Below, piece after piece: positions 51,731 through 62,996 of a stretch of DNA of 64,000 bases; position 1 is the first letter of the stretch, and each line of letters starts with the position of its first letter. The position numbers were made by a program, and so were the translations under genes. The DNA lies in the NCBI GenBank assembly GCA_007644065.1, contig VJWN01000004.1:806001-870000 (forward strand), in the 5' to 3' direction. Source of the DNA: Margaritispora aquatica (taxonomy: Eukaryota; Ascomycota; Leotiomycetes; Helotiales; Discinellaceae). A model generated the notes under the pieces. It had not been told where the DNA came from and made no database searches. It saw only the letters and a program-made list of their open reading frames with translations.

Positions 51731-51750
51731 CATCATCATCATCATCATCA
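51731..51750 (+). repeat. CAT trinucleotide repeat in ADH1 leader
   Basis: About seven CAT units following TTCTTTCT, within the likely 5' UTR. The following leader is A/C-rich up to the ATG, typical of highly expressed fungal genes. Confidence 0.75.
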
Positions 51751-51827
51751 ATTGACTCTCCAAACCCATTCATACACAACAAACACAACACCCAATTACC
51801 AAGTTACACATCACAAACAAAACCACA

Positions 51828-53055
51828 ATGGCACCAAGCATTCCAACTGAACAATGGGCACAGGTTGTCGAGCAGACCGGCAAGCGTAAGTTACACAATG
51901 ATTGATTTCCAAACCATTGTTTTCCGAGTTTATACTGACTTCTGAATAGCCGTCGTCTACAAAAGAATTCCAGTTCAAAAGCCAGGACCAGATGAGGTTC
52001 TCATCAACATCAAGTACTCTGGTGTATGCCACACAGATCTTCACGCTGTGAACGGTGACTGGCCACTGGATACTAAGCTTCCTCTCGTCGGTGGACACGA
52101 GGGTGCTGGTATCGTTGTCGCTTTAGGCAGCAACGTCACAGATGTCGAAATTGGCGATTATGCTGGTGTTAAGGTTTGTCCATCTCTGAGTACTTCCCTT
52201 GAATTTCGCTAATCATACTCAAGTGGATCAATGGCACCTGTCTCTCATGTGACTTCTGTCAACGATCTGATGAACCCCTTTGCGCTAAGGCTCTTCTCTC
52301 CGGCTACACAGTCGATGGTACATTCCAGGAATACTGCATTGCCAAGGCAGCACACATTGCCCGTATCCCCAAGGAGTGTGATCTCGAGGCTATCGCACCA
52401 GTCCTTTGCGCTGGTATCACCGTCTACAAGGGACTGAAGGAGTCAGACGCGCGACCCGGCCAGACAGTTGCGATTGTCGGTGCCGGTGGTGGACTCGGAT
52501 CCCTTGCTTGCCAATACGCCAAGGCCATGGGTCTAAAGATCATTGCCATTGATGGTGGTGATGAGAAAAGAGAGATGACCAAGAAGCTGGGAGCTGACAG
52601 CTACGTCGACTTCATGACCAGCAAGAACGTCGTTAGCGATGTGAAGGCCGCCACCGCAGATGGACTTGGTCCTCACGCTGTCATCTTGGTTGCTGTGAAC
52701 GAGAAGCCATTCCAACAGGCTGCTGAGGTATGTCTCAATTCATTGATCTCGCTTATATGGATTTGTCACTGACTGAACGTAGTACGTCCGTCCAAGAGGT
52801 ACAGTCGTTGCCATTGGTCTACCAGCCGGTGCATACCTCCGTGCTCCCGTTTTTGAGTCTGTCATCAAGATGATCACCATCAAGGGTTCATATGTTGGCA
52901 ACAGAGCCGACTCAGCCGAAGCGATTGAGTTCTTCCGTCGTGGTCTCATCAAGGCACCATACAAGAGCTGTGGTCTCAGTGAATTGCAGAAAGTATATGA
53001 AATGATGAGTGCTGGCTCTATCGCTGGTAGATACGTCGTTGATACATCGAAGTAA
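51828..53055 (+). CDS. ADH1: Alcohol dehydrogenase, zinc-dependent (ADH1 type)
   Basis: Four exons: 51828-51885, 51950-52173, 52224-52727 and 52783-53055, giving 352 aa, the usual length of fungal ADH1. It interconverts ethanol and acetaldehyde with NAD(H) in the cytosol, a fermentation or ethanol-use step. Medium-chain dehydrogenase motifs: [16 protein letters not shown] (catalytic zinc Cys), [13 protein letters not shown], the structural zinc run [17 protein letters not shown], and the Rossmann motif [18 protein letters not shown]. The leader is A/C-rich and typical of strong expression. It converges on the S9 peptidase gene, with about 1 kb between. Confidence 0.97.
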
Positions 53056-54110
53056 AGGGAGCACGGAAAATGATTTTATGGACTTTGGAGTTTGGGATGG
53101 GAGGCTGGAATGATCACAGGATGGAGATGAAATTGGATGTGTGATGCACACACTACAATAATTATGCACTACTTAAAGCTGTACATAGCTAGGGAAAGGA
53201 GAGACTGAACATACTATTGACTGTTGCGAATCTTTCGTTGTGATAATCTGGCACATTTGCTGATGAGAATTTTACAATAGTCGTCATTACTCGGGATGAT
53301 ATAGCCTCGGTCACTTTTCTGGCACGACATGAACTCAGTCACCTGTCAACCAACAAACGGCCTTTTGCCTTAGGGCATTAAGTACGGAAGATATGAGAAT
53401 GCGGTGTTACGAATTTTCATGTCTTCTGTGTGTAAGTTTTAGTTTTGAACTTTAAAGAAGTGCTTGGGATGATTGTGTAAGTCCCAATTTGAACATTCAA
53501 TTTAATGGAACTCTGAAAGTGTGATCCACTCTGACACATTCTAAATACCTACTTTCTCATATTGTTTTATATTTCTCTACTTTACACTTGCCAATTCCTG
53601 TCCAAATAAAGGCGTGTTTCGCTAGGAAACAATGCGTATATCATCCCGAACAGTACGCCGAGTAAATGCAATAAACCATCATTTTCATTCTGAAACCAAA
53701 ATTCCTTTATTATGCATTCAAACAAGCTTGTTTTGAAAGCAGATTTAGTCTCCCGTTGGAATGTTTTGAGCTCCAGGCTATGTGAAATAGTCGTTGAACC
53801 CGAATCTTTGCAAATTTTATGCGTAAAGTGAACACATTTGTCTTCCAGCGGAGTGAAAAGCATCAGCCAATCAATTCTGGCTAGAAGCGAATACTTGAGT
53901 TCAAATATTTGGCCCTTAGTGGCACTTTCATAGGATTTTGAACTTGAGCTTTGGACCAAAAACACAATAGTCGGATTTTGGCCATCGTGAGGAATTCACT
54001 TAGGAGCAGCTTAAGTCTCGAGACAGGGTGGAAAGCATCTTATACACCCATTAGTGCATAAATATGCCATGGATCGCCTTAATTAAATAGATCAATCGTT
54101 TTAATATTAT
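53056..54110. other. Convergent intergenic region ADH1/S9 peptidase
   Basis: 1.05 kb, AT-rich, between two 3' ends. A minus-strand frame at 53582-53965 has no family features and no good start context. Nothing else is supported. Confidence 0.6.
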
Positions 54111-56128
54111 CTAGCTTAAATGTACATCTAAGAATCTCTTCACTCGCTTAAGTACATCGATTCGATGCAGTCTTTCCTGCACCAAGTGTCCTTCTCTCGG
54201 ATAAATGACCATTTCGCAGGGAATCTTATGATACAAGCAGCCACGATGAAAAGCTTTGGCTTGCGTCGTGGGCACTCGAACATCCTTCTCACCATGAAGT
54301 ATTAAAATCGGTGTCTTGACATCCTTCATATGCCAAATTGGGCTACCCCGTCGATCCTGCGTTTTCAGAGCACCATGTTCCCAAGGCGCTTTCCCAGCAA
54401 GCTCGGCCTGCGAGACAGGCACGTCAGAAGTCATGGACATCATGTCCCAATCGCTAATGCCTGCTCCGCAGATGGCACCACGAAAGGTAAAGTCGGTTTT
54501 AGTTACTGCGAGGTAGGAGAGGAATCCACCTTGCGACCAACCGCCGATAACAACCCTTTTCTCATCGATCAGGCCATCCGCAATGCCGGCCTTCACCATC
54601 GAGACAATGTCGTCGTAATCTACAGTTCCCATCCCACCGATGGCAGCCTTAGCGAAATCATCGCCTCGCCCACTGCCCCCACGATAATTGGGACACAACA
54701 CCGCGTAGCCTGCGGCCAAGACCCAAGGTGCCCAGAAACCCCCAGATGGATTAAAATCAACTTGGCTCTGCCAGTGTGGTCCTCCATGCGGTTGGACAAG
54801 CGTTGGCCATGGCTTCTTGTCGGCTATCTTTGATTCTGGTGTCAGGAACAAGCCATCGAGAGTCGTCCCATCTTGAGCTGTGCAGTAAAATGGCTCTTCG
54901 GTACCAAGTTCTAGAGAAGAAACATGAGCTCCATGTTGGGATAACTGGCATAGCTCTCCCTTGATCCAAGAATAAACCTCTGGTGGCTTCGCAACTGAGC
55001 TTTTGACTAAAACCAAATTAGTGACCTTACCATTAGAAACAATATCCCAGTCGTCAAGTCTATTCAGGCAATCAAACAAAAATTCCTCTCCATCCAGCAA
55101 CTTTATCTGCGTAGATAAGCCCGACGTAACAGCAATCCACACTGAATCGCCATCTCGCATAATCTTCGTCACCTCATCTACCACACCATAGGCATACTGA
55201 CACCATTGCCGGTCATCAAGCGACAGCTTGTAGACCATCTGAGACGTGCTTTCAAATGACGGTCGCGTACCAGCGACAAAGAACAGATCGTCCTTGTGCC
55301 ATGTGAGCGCCGCGCTAACACCTGGAAACTCGCACACGCTCTCCGTCTCCCCGTCCACAAGCAAAGCGAACTGAAACTCGATTCCCTCTGTCACAGAGTC
55401 CAGCTCCGGGCTGTTTTGCAGAGTGTATATGATACCAGTGCTGTCCGTATTCCATATTAAGGATGTGACATGTGCAGCCTCCGAAAACAAGACATTGATT
55501 TCGCGCGTCGCGACATTAATGCATCGTAGGCGATTGAATGCCCAGTCCTCGCCATAAACCAGAGCATCATCGCCAGCTAGCTCTTTAGCTCTCTTCTCCT
55601 CGGTATTCTCATCCGCGCTTAGAAACGCAATAGACCTCATATCCGGACTCCACTCGAAAGTGTCGATGCTTTGCTCATTCTTCGCTTCGGTGAGTGGAAA
55701 TGGCTCACCTCCTTTTAGATTTAGGAGATAAATCGCGGACAATTTGCCTTGCTGGCCACGGTCAGAGACAAACGCAATGAGCTCTCCATCGGCTGACCAT
55801 TGGGGCTGTGTATCATTGAACAGGCCTGAGGTGAGCTGGCGCGCGGAATTCTCTTTACCAACTTCAGCAAGCCAGAGGGCGGAGACGTTATGCTTATCTT
55901 TCCTGGAGAGTGGAGCGAGGACATAAACTACATGTTTTCCAGATGGCGAGAGCTTGACGTCACTCGGCGCCTTGAGATCGACGAGTGCTTCCGGTGTCAA
56001 TTTGCAGTTTGCAGTTGGACGACTGCGTCTGTTAGTATGAGTAATGGAGTAGGGTTTTGGTTGTGTGGGTACCTTGATGTTGGCGTGATAGTGCCGCTGC
56101 CAATAACACTTTGTGAAGGGGATGCCAT
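54111..56128 (-). CDS. S9 family serine peptidase (acylaminoacyl/prolyl oligopeptidase-like)
   Basis: Two exons on the minus strand, 56128-56073 and 56028-54111, giving 657 aa. Exon 1 supplies the start (MASPSQSVIGSGTITPTS), since the large exon alone has no ATG before its conserved start. The first ~400 residues form a seven-bladed WD/propeller-like domain (repeated strands such as PQWSADGELIAFVSDRG and FEWSPDMRSIAFLSA). The C-terminal alpha/beta hydrolase has S517 (GGWSQGGFLSYL), D601 (LHGEKDVRVP) and H633 (REGHLVQE), with the oxyanion region QPHGGPHW. S9C enzymes release acylated or other N-terminal residues from peptides. There is no signal peptide, so it is likely cytosolic. Confidence 0.92.
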
Positions 56129-57351
56129 TGACCTATTCATTCCGATCTGTTATGTTCGCAAAATTATGGTCATAGAGAAGGAAAGAATATCGGTAAGTCA
56201 ATCATGAATATTACAAGTCTCGTCATCGCGAAGACTTGTACGTCTTTAAGTGAGTAAGCTGTCAAGCATTCACACATAGTTCGAGTCGACGAGTATCACT
56301 CACTTTAGGCAGCATCAAAAACCAAAGAATGCAAGACGTACGCTTTATCTTTGAGACGGAGATCGAACTTAAAACGCTCTAGCGAGCAACTAGCCGAGTC
56401 TTCAATTTCATTTCATCTCATATCAAAATCCAATGACCCAATTCGAGGACGCTAAAATATCACATGACTTTTGATGTTGTAAGCTACCCAGCTTACTTAT
56501 TTGTATTTACCAGTTTTTGGTATGGACAAACAAACTTATATCTACTAGATCATCCATATACTAAGTCCCAAGACATAGTGCGATCTAAATTAATACGCTA
56601 AACAAAGGAAATAAAATATCTAGACTTATAAAGCCTTACAGTACAGTGTGTGTTATCAATTACAGGCATTACAAATCCTTGTTGATTATAAGTATAACAT
56701 CCATAGTTTCAAATACGACTGGAGGTTAATTTCTAAACAAATAAACGATGGTTTCCAAGGCCACCGATTCGGTTGTGGATCTCGGAAATATTTTCGTAAT
56801 TTTCGAAATATACCACACCTTATCATCGATATAAACTCTGAACCATGATAAACTGGTACATACGATCATAGACTGAGGAGAATTGGGCTATCTCAACAGT
56901 CTCGAATAATTTCAGGATTAGACCGCAACTTAAGAGGAAAAGAGAAATATAGTTTAATTCTGCAGATATCCATGGATAGAGAATGGACTTCTTAATGGAT
57001 CGGACCACGTTTGTGATATGGTATGATGTCTCTCACTGCCCAATTCGTGTCCCCAAAAATTACGGAAGCATACTCTCCGCTCTTTCAAGGATAATATGCG
57101 CTCCAATCGATCTATAAAACATTTTAACATGCAGAACCTTCTCTGCGTTGGCATACCGAGGTAATCGTCGTGGGTTTTCCCCTCAAATAATGGAAACTTA
57201 CTTTGATAGTGACCAGGACTTTACCCGCGGACTGGGCTCCCCTCCCCGAGACGCTAGGAAAATATGGAAGGAAATACATTTATCCTTTTCATATACTATA
57301 TTTTCGAATATAATTAAATTGTGTGACAGCTTGTACAGCAAATTTCTTGAC

Positions 57352-57357
57352 GCGGGG
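57352..57357 (+). promoter_or_regulatory. Possible CreA site
   Basis: GCGGGG fits the CreA/Cre1 consensus SYGGRG for glucose repression, 274 bp before the GH3 start. A six-base match is common by chance, so this is weak. Confidence 0.3.
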
Positions 57358-57388
57358 AAACATATGACCACATCTCGGACCCACTTAA

Positions 57389-57395
57389 GGCTAAA
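57389..57395 (+). promoter_or_regulatory. Possible XlnR/Xyr1 site
   Basis: GGCTAAA is an exact match to the XlnR/Xyr1 binding consensus of (hemi)cellulase promoters, 236 bp before the GH3 ATG on the same strand. It fits the gene's product, but the site is short. Confidence 0.4.
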
Positions 57396-57563
57396 TCGTG
57401 TTGGGCCATGGCCAACTACAGGAGATTTATGGCCTTGGACCAAGATCTACAGCAGTCTTTAATTTGGCGCTAGTGTTGGACATGATATCAGGAGATGACT
57501 GCATCTCCGTTCTTCAGAAAAATCATCAGTGGGACGGTAGGAGTCGGGGAAGCTGCATGGCCA

Positions 57564-57570
57564 TATAAAA
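57564..57570 (+). promoter_or_regulatory. TATA box of GH3 gene
   Basis: TATAAAA, 61 bp from the ATG at 57631, giving a leader of about 30 nt. Confidence 0.65.
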
Positions 57571-57630
57571 TGCGAATCCCCTCCCATGAGGGAAGGAGGG
57601 CCAACTGTATCTCGACCAGCAACAATTTTT

Positions 57631-60173
57631 ATGATGAGGCTCTCTGTTGGCGCTGCAGTTCTCTTCGCAGGCGTCGTCTCCGCAGTCCCTAAATTAGATA
57701 CTAGAGACGTCAAGAATGCTATCTACAAGAATCCTAAGGCTAGCGTGGATGCCAGAGTAGCTGATTTGTTGTCGCGGATGACAGTGGAAGAAAAAACAGC
57801 TCAGATTGTTCAGGGTGACGTTTCCAACTGGATGAACTTTACGGACAACACTGTCAACTATACTGGGCTAGCATGGAATATGGCGACCAGAGGTGGGCAG
57901 TTCTATGTTGGTCCTTTTCCAATTGATCCCCAATGGCTTGCAAACGGCATCAAGGTTGGACAAGATTATTTGCTACATAATACAACTCTGGGCATACCTG
58001 CTCTAGCACAAAGTGAAGGTATTCATGGGGTGCTTTTCTGTAAGTGATAAATAACTTCCATTGTATCATGAAACTAATCGACAAAGCAAATGCAACCATC
58101 TTCAACTCGCCAATCGGCCAAGCTTGCTCTTGGAACCCAGACTTGATTGAGAAAATGGCAGGAGCCATCGCTCAAGAGTCTCTTGCTATTGGCTTGAATC
58201 AGATTTTTGCGCCTCTCGCCGATCTTGCTCGAGAGCTTCGCTTTGGCCGAGTGGAAGAGACGTATGGTGAAGACAGTTACTTGAGTGGAGAGATGGCATA
58301 CGCATATGTCAAGGGCCTCCAAGCTAAAAATGTTATGTCAACCGTAAAGCACTTCGCCGCGTTCGCATCGCCCGAGCAAGGCATCAATACAGCGCCTGTG
58401 CATGGTGGTGAACGAGAGCTTCGCACGACATATCTTCCAAGTTTCAAACGCGCTATCATTGATGCCGGTGCTTGGGCTATCATGACTGCGTACTCCGCCT
58501 ATGATGGAATACCAGCTGTCGCGGATCACCACTTGTTGACTGATATCTTGAGAGGAGAGTGGGGATATAAGTATTGGGTGACTAGCGATGCAGGCGGTAC
58601 TGACAGACTCTGTGACTCGTTCAAAATGTGCGCGTCTAAAGATCATGAAGCTATAATCGAGTATGTAAGTAATGATAAAAACTACATTATAAAGAGTATT
58701 GCTGACAGTGTAGGCTCTTCCCGCTGGTAATGACGTTGAAATGGGTGGAGGATCCTACAGTTTTACTCAAATACCTGCCTTGATTAAAGCTGGAAAACTT
58801 CCTTTGAGCACTCTCGACACAGCAGTATCCAGACTTTTGAAGGCCAAGTTTGAAATGGGATTATTCGAGAATCCATACCAGGCTGTTCCGGCAAACAAGG
58901 TTGCAGATTATGTCCACACCAAGAAAACCGTTGCGCTGGCCAGACAACTCGATGCTGAATCTATTGTCCTACTTGAGAACAAAAAGTCAGTGCTGCCACT
59001 TAAGAAGTCGGCCAAAATTGCTGGTAAGTACTTTTAAAACACATCCTCTGAAATTTTGTGCATTCACTGACATCCTTTAGTGATTGGGCCGATGGGCCAC
59101 GGATATATGAACTATGGTGACTATGTCATTAACCAGGCCCAGTATCATGGTGTCACACCATACGATGGCATAAAAGCTGCGGCTACGGGAACGGTAACCT
59201 TTACCAAAGGCTGTGAACGTTGGTCTAATGACCAATCTGGCTTCCCCGATGCTATTGCCGCTGCAAACGCAGCCGATGTCGCTGTTGTAGTCGTTGGTAC
59301 TTGGTAAGTCGTTTTTACCGCTCAACACACCTTACGATATCTAACAGGTACTTTAGGTCTCGCGATCAATATGAACTGTGGCAAGGCTTAAATGCTACCA
59401 CTGGCGAACACGTCGACGTTTCAAATCTGAATCTTGTTGGAGCTATGCCACATCTTGTCAACGCCATTATTAATACTGGCAAGCCCACCGTCGTCGTCTT
59501 CTCATCCGGAAAGCCCATAACCGAAGCTTGGATCTCCACCAGTGCCTCAGCTCTGGTGCAGCAATTCTACCCATCCGAGGAAGGTGGTAATGCTCTCGCA
59601 GATGTTCTCTTCGGCGATGTTAACCCCAGTGGAAAGCTTTCTGTCGGTTTCCCATACGACGTCGGCACCTTACCCATATACTACGATTACCTCAACTCCG
59701 CCAGAGCGTACCCAAATCCAGGAAAAGAATACCCGAATGGCACACTGGTCTTTGATCATGCGTACGTTCTGAACTCACCACTTCCACTTTATGAGTTTGG
59801 ATATGGAAAGTCATACTCTACCTTCAAATACAGTAATGTCACTCTGGACAAGAAGACAGTTTCGGCAACTGGAACAGTGACTGTCACTGTTAGCGTGACC
59901 AATAACTCAGCTCGTGATGGGACTGAGGTGGTGCAACTGTACACCTCCGACTTAATTGCCAGTGTAACGGTTCCGAACATCAAGCTTAGTGGCTTCAAGA
60001 AGGTTGCGATCAAGGCTGGCCAGACAGTCACAGTTGCTATCCCTTTAAATGTTGCCAGTTTGGGACTGTGGAATTTGAAAATGAATTATGTTGTTGAGAA
60101 GGGCGAATTTCTGGTCCAGGTCGGAAGCTCAAGCGCGGATCTCAGGAGCAGTGCGATCTTCACTGTGGTGTAA
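57631..60173 (+). CDS. Secreted glycoside hydrolase family 3 (beta-glucosidase/xylosidase type)
   Basis: Five exons: 57631-58039, 58087-58664, 58714-59023, 59081-59303 and 59357-60173, giving 778 aa. The first ~19 residues (MMRLSVGAAVLFAGVVSA) form a signal peptide. The GH3 N-terminal barrel shows RVADLLSRMTVEEKTAQI, ALAQSEGIHGVLFSN, STVKHFAAFASPEQG and the nucleophile D304 in WVTSDAGGTDRL. The second alpha/beta domain has ESIVLLENKKSVLPL and VVVFSSGKPITEAW. A fibronectin III-like C-terminal domain ends the protein (EFGYGKSYSTF, VTNNSARDGTEVVQLY). It removes terminal sugars from beta-linked oligosaccharides; glucose versus xylose cannot be told. The SDAGG form of the nucleophile motif differs from the usual SDW. 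Promoter elements suggest plant-polysaccharide control. Confidence 0.93.
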
Positions 60174-60812
60174 ATTCTTGCGACGCGCTGAGAGTTAAAG
60201 CAGTAATATATGAGCTATAAAACACGATAAAAAGCGTATATTCATTGCACGATCCAGGTCTTCGCTGAAGCTGTATTGATTTTCAATCATGACAACTATG
60301 ATATAGAACGAAGGACTGGTAGACAGTTCGGTAAATAGAATAATTCGAGCTCAGGGTGATTAAATGTCCGTTCTTAACTATGTGAGGTCCCAAATTCTAT
60401 CTCTAGCTTGTCCCTTCGTTTTGACATTTCCTTTATCCTAGGAGAAAAGACACATGGAATCTGCTTCCTTTCTCACATTCGAATCATTACGTTGAGATAG
60501 CGATTGCCAAACACTATGGGGTGGAAGTGGTGAATGTCCCACCTTTCGACTGATATTTTTGTTTTGCTTATCCTTTACAATGTGCATCTTGAGCTTGCAC
60601 ATTCAGCTATGTCTTGTATATCCTGATCTTGTATATATAAATCTATTCTTACCTTTAGACGAAAACCAAAATTATTAAATGTTACAAATATTTGTGTAGA
60701 TCCCTTCAAATCTATCACTTAATAGTGGTAGTAAACGCCGTATATATTATTCAACTAAAATGATATCTCTTGCTGTCCATTGGCAGTATCAGCTATTACA
60801 GTCTTAGCTTGG
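60174..60812. other. Convergent intergenic region GH3/seven-helix protein
   Basis: 640 bp, AT-rich, between two 3' ends. No coding signal seen. Confidence 0.65.
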
Positions 60813-62220
60813 TTATTCTCGCTGCCGACGATTGCCAAAATCTGCACTCAGTATGAAGGGCCGATGATGCGGCTCCATCCCAATACCGCTGTATGCGGGT
60901 GGATGAGAGTAGCGAGCCGATGCTGGCCTTGACTTGAACGATGTTCTTGAGCTAAGCCTTGAATCTCGAGGTGAGGCTGGTGAGAAAGTACTCAACAGAT
61001 GATCTTGATCCTGATCCTGATTTGGCCGTGCTGCATTAGGATCTTTGCGTTCAGCAAATGCTGTTTTGCCGCATTAGTTCCACAACCTGTAATTCTAAGC
61101 GAGGACAACTCACCACTCCATGCGTTACCCAAACTCATCGGTGCGGCAGCAAGCAGCAAAACACTCAGGATTTGTCCAAAGGTCCAGCCTGCATCTTCCC
61201 TCAACTGAGCCTCGGACATCCAGGCGCTAGAATTCATCCACTTTCTGAGCCCCCACATCATGATCGTAGCCCATACCCAGATGCCCCAAGCAGCTAGCAG
61301 TACACATCCCCGCATGACACCAAGCCACCAATGCCATGTTCCAGGCTTCATTGCTTTAGCTCTCTCTTCCTCGCTTCGCGTTCGGAACTCCCATGTCGAG
61401 CGTTTGAAGAAGAAATAGGTAAAGACATGGGAGAAAGTAATAATTATATTGATGCCATAAAAGACGAAGAGTATGATGTACATCGTCAGAGCAGCAGAAT
61501 TCTGGTTATCTGGCTTGGGTAAAGCGAGTGCAGAGTACGGTTTTGCAGAGCTGCGTTGGAAACATACAGCTGGGAGGACAAGCGTAGTGTTGTGTACTGC
61601 TATCTCGGTAGAACTGGGTATTGAGGTGGGAAAGTTGGATGTTACTCGGCTAGAGAAGATGACGAATATGAAGAACATCTGGGCCAAGACCATCATAAAC
61701 CTAACGACTGAAAGTACGATCTGGCCGTTGACATAGCTGCGAAGTACAAGAACGGAAGAGAGATGTGAGACGACGGCCATCATGAGGAGGTAGCATAGGA
61801 TGTTATATCGGTATGCGTCGATGGTACAAGTAGATGATGTGTAGAGCGTCGCAATGGAGAGTGAAAGACCACGTAAAATTTGCTGATCTCCGAAGGAGAC
61901 GACAAGGGGCTCCAGAAGAGTACGTAACCTGTGATGTCCAAGACGGTCACAGATTATTTGTACAAGGCTACACGTAAGGAGCGAAAGCCCTGCTGTGAGA
62001 ACGAAGGATATATCGGTCTGTTTGCAGTCAGTGTTGAGTCGATTTTAGATTCTCCTTCATGTGAAAGAGCTGTAAGTCTAGAATCAAGACTTACACCTAT
62101 CCCAGTTATGCTTGGGTTCGCCCTAAATTCGCCATATGCCACCGCATTTGCAGTGCAATTTACCTCTCCCAACCACGGATAGTGCTTTGTGCACTCGATT
62201 ACAGATGTTGCAGTCCCCAT
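60813..62220 (-). CDS. Seven-helix integral membrane protein, fungal orphan
   Basis: Three exons on the minus strand: 62220-62095, 62017-61114 and 61060-60813, giving 425 aa. Exon 1 is an N-terminal segment with C10 and C22 and no signal. Hydrophobic segments then follow at about 45-65 (ISFVLTAGLSLLTCSLVQII), 83-103, 114-135 (ILCYLLMMAVVSHLSSVLVL), 142-163 (VVRFMMVLAQMFFIFVIF), 218-241 (MYIILFVFYGINIIITF), 272-296 and 319-338, giving seven. The GDQQILRG motif between the first two is typical of a widespread fungal membrane-protein family of unknown function. The tail (from about 344) is Ser/Arg/Pro-rich with a QDQDQD run, probably cytoplasmic. It is GPCR-like in layout only; no receptor class can be assigned. 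Confidence 0.8.
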
Positions 62221-62996
62221 TCTAGCGTCTATCACTTTCTGACATAGAGAATAGTAACTAGAGTAAAATAAAAATTCGGACGGAAGAGTCAGGCTTCGAC
62301 ATTATAGAAGAAGGCGGCTAATTTGACCTACGAGCCTCATAGGTAGACTGTGAGGCTGTCCACGCCTGCTTGCAGCTGCATGATATCTCACACATCGAAG
62401 CCTCAAAACTGCGTGCTGGCATAGCCCTTGTCCACATATGCAGTCTAGGATCTAACGATTGCCAGAAGCAGAAACAAGAGAAGCAACGTTGAATGTAAAC
62501 TGTGGTGTGTATGATTAATAGATATCTTGGCGCACCTGCAATCATGATCGGTCGTAGGTAGGCAGGTAGATAACCTAAGGTACTGTAAGGCACCTGGGTA
62601 TCGACGCCCTGATCATGTGATCTGGGCTTTCCATCTCAGCTGTGGCTGAATGTGACGAAAGTGGTTGATCACTCTCGTCCATCACTTTAGGCCTTGGATT
62701 AATATATCCACCTCACTTACAATTTAAACTATACCAAATGTCTATCCCGATCTTACACATTCATTCGATATGTTACGCAGCATCTTTCAAATCTGCCATA
62801 CACTAGTACTTTCTGACACATAGCATATTTCAAAACTCACGTTCATTTCTACCTCTAGATCCTCACCAATGTGTCGTCGAAAGGCATTGATATATACAGA
62901 ACTCCTGCTACATTATTCACCTGTGAAATCAAAAAGCCCATCCACTCTCCCAAACTTTTGATGTTCCCATATAGCTCCATTTGAGTGATCGATCAT
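62221..62996. other. Intergenic region upstream of the membrane-protein gene
   Basis: 780 bp: promoter of the seven-helix gene and 3' flank of the ARG5,6 gene. It contains a CCTAAGGTACTGTAAGG element near 62573 with dyad character. No ORF of note. Confidence 0.55.

Larger units (their letters stand above)
49370..51827. other. Long promoter region of the alcohol dehydrogenase gene
   Basis: 2.45 kb between the mpaB-like gene and ADH1. No gene recognised. The last 150 bp has a TATA-like element and a CT/CAT-rich leader. Confidence 0.6.
56129..57630. other. Divergent intergenic region S9 peptidase/GH3
   Basis: 1.5 kb. The middle part (about 56450-57150) is AT-rich. The GH3-proximal part has a GGCTAAA element (57389-57395), a GCGGGG element (57352-57357) and a TATA box (57564-57570). 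No ORF of note. Confidence 0.6.

Noticed and set aside
53582..53965. 127-aa minus-strand frame between ADH1 and the S9 peptidase
   Set aside because: AT-rich convergent 3' region with no motif or splice partner.
47401..60173. Secondary metabolite cluster suggested by the mpaB-like, ADH and hydrolase genes
   Set aside because: No polyketide, peptide or terpene synthase, transporter or cluster regulator is present; the neighbours are unrelated.
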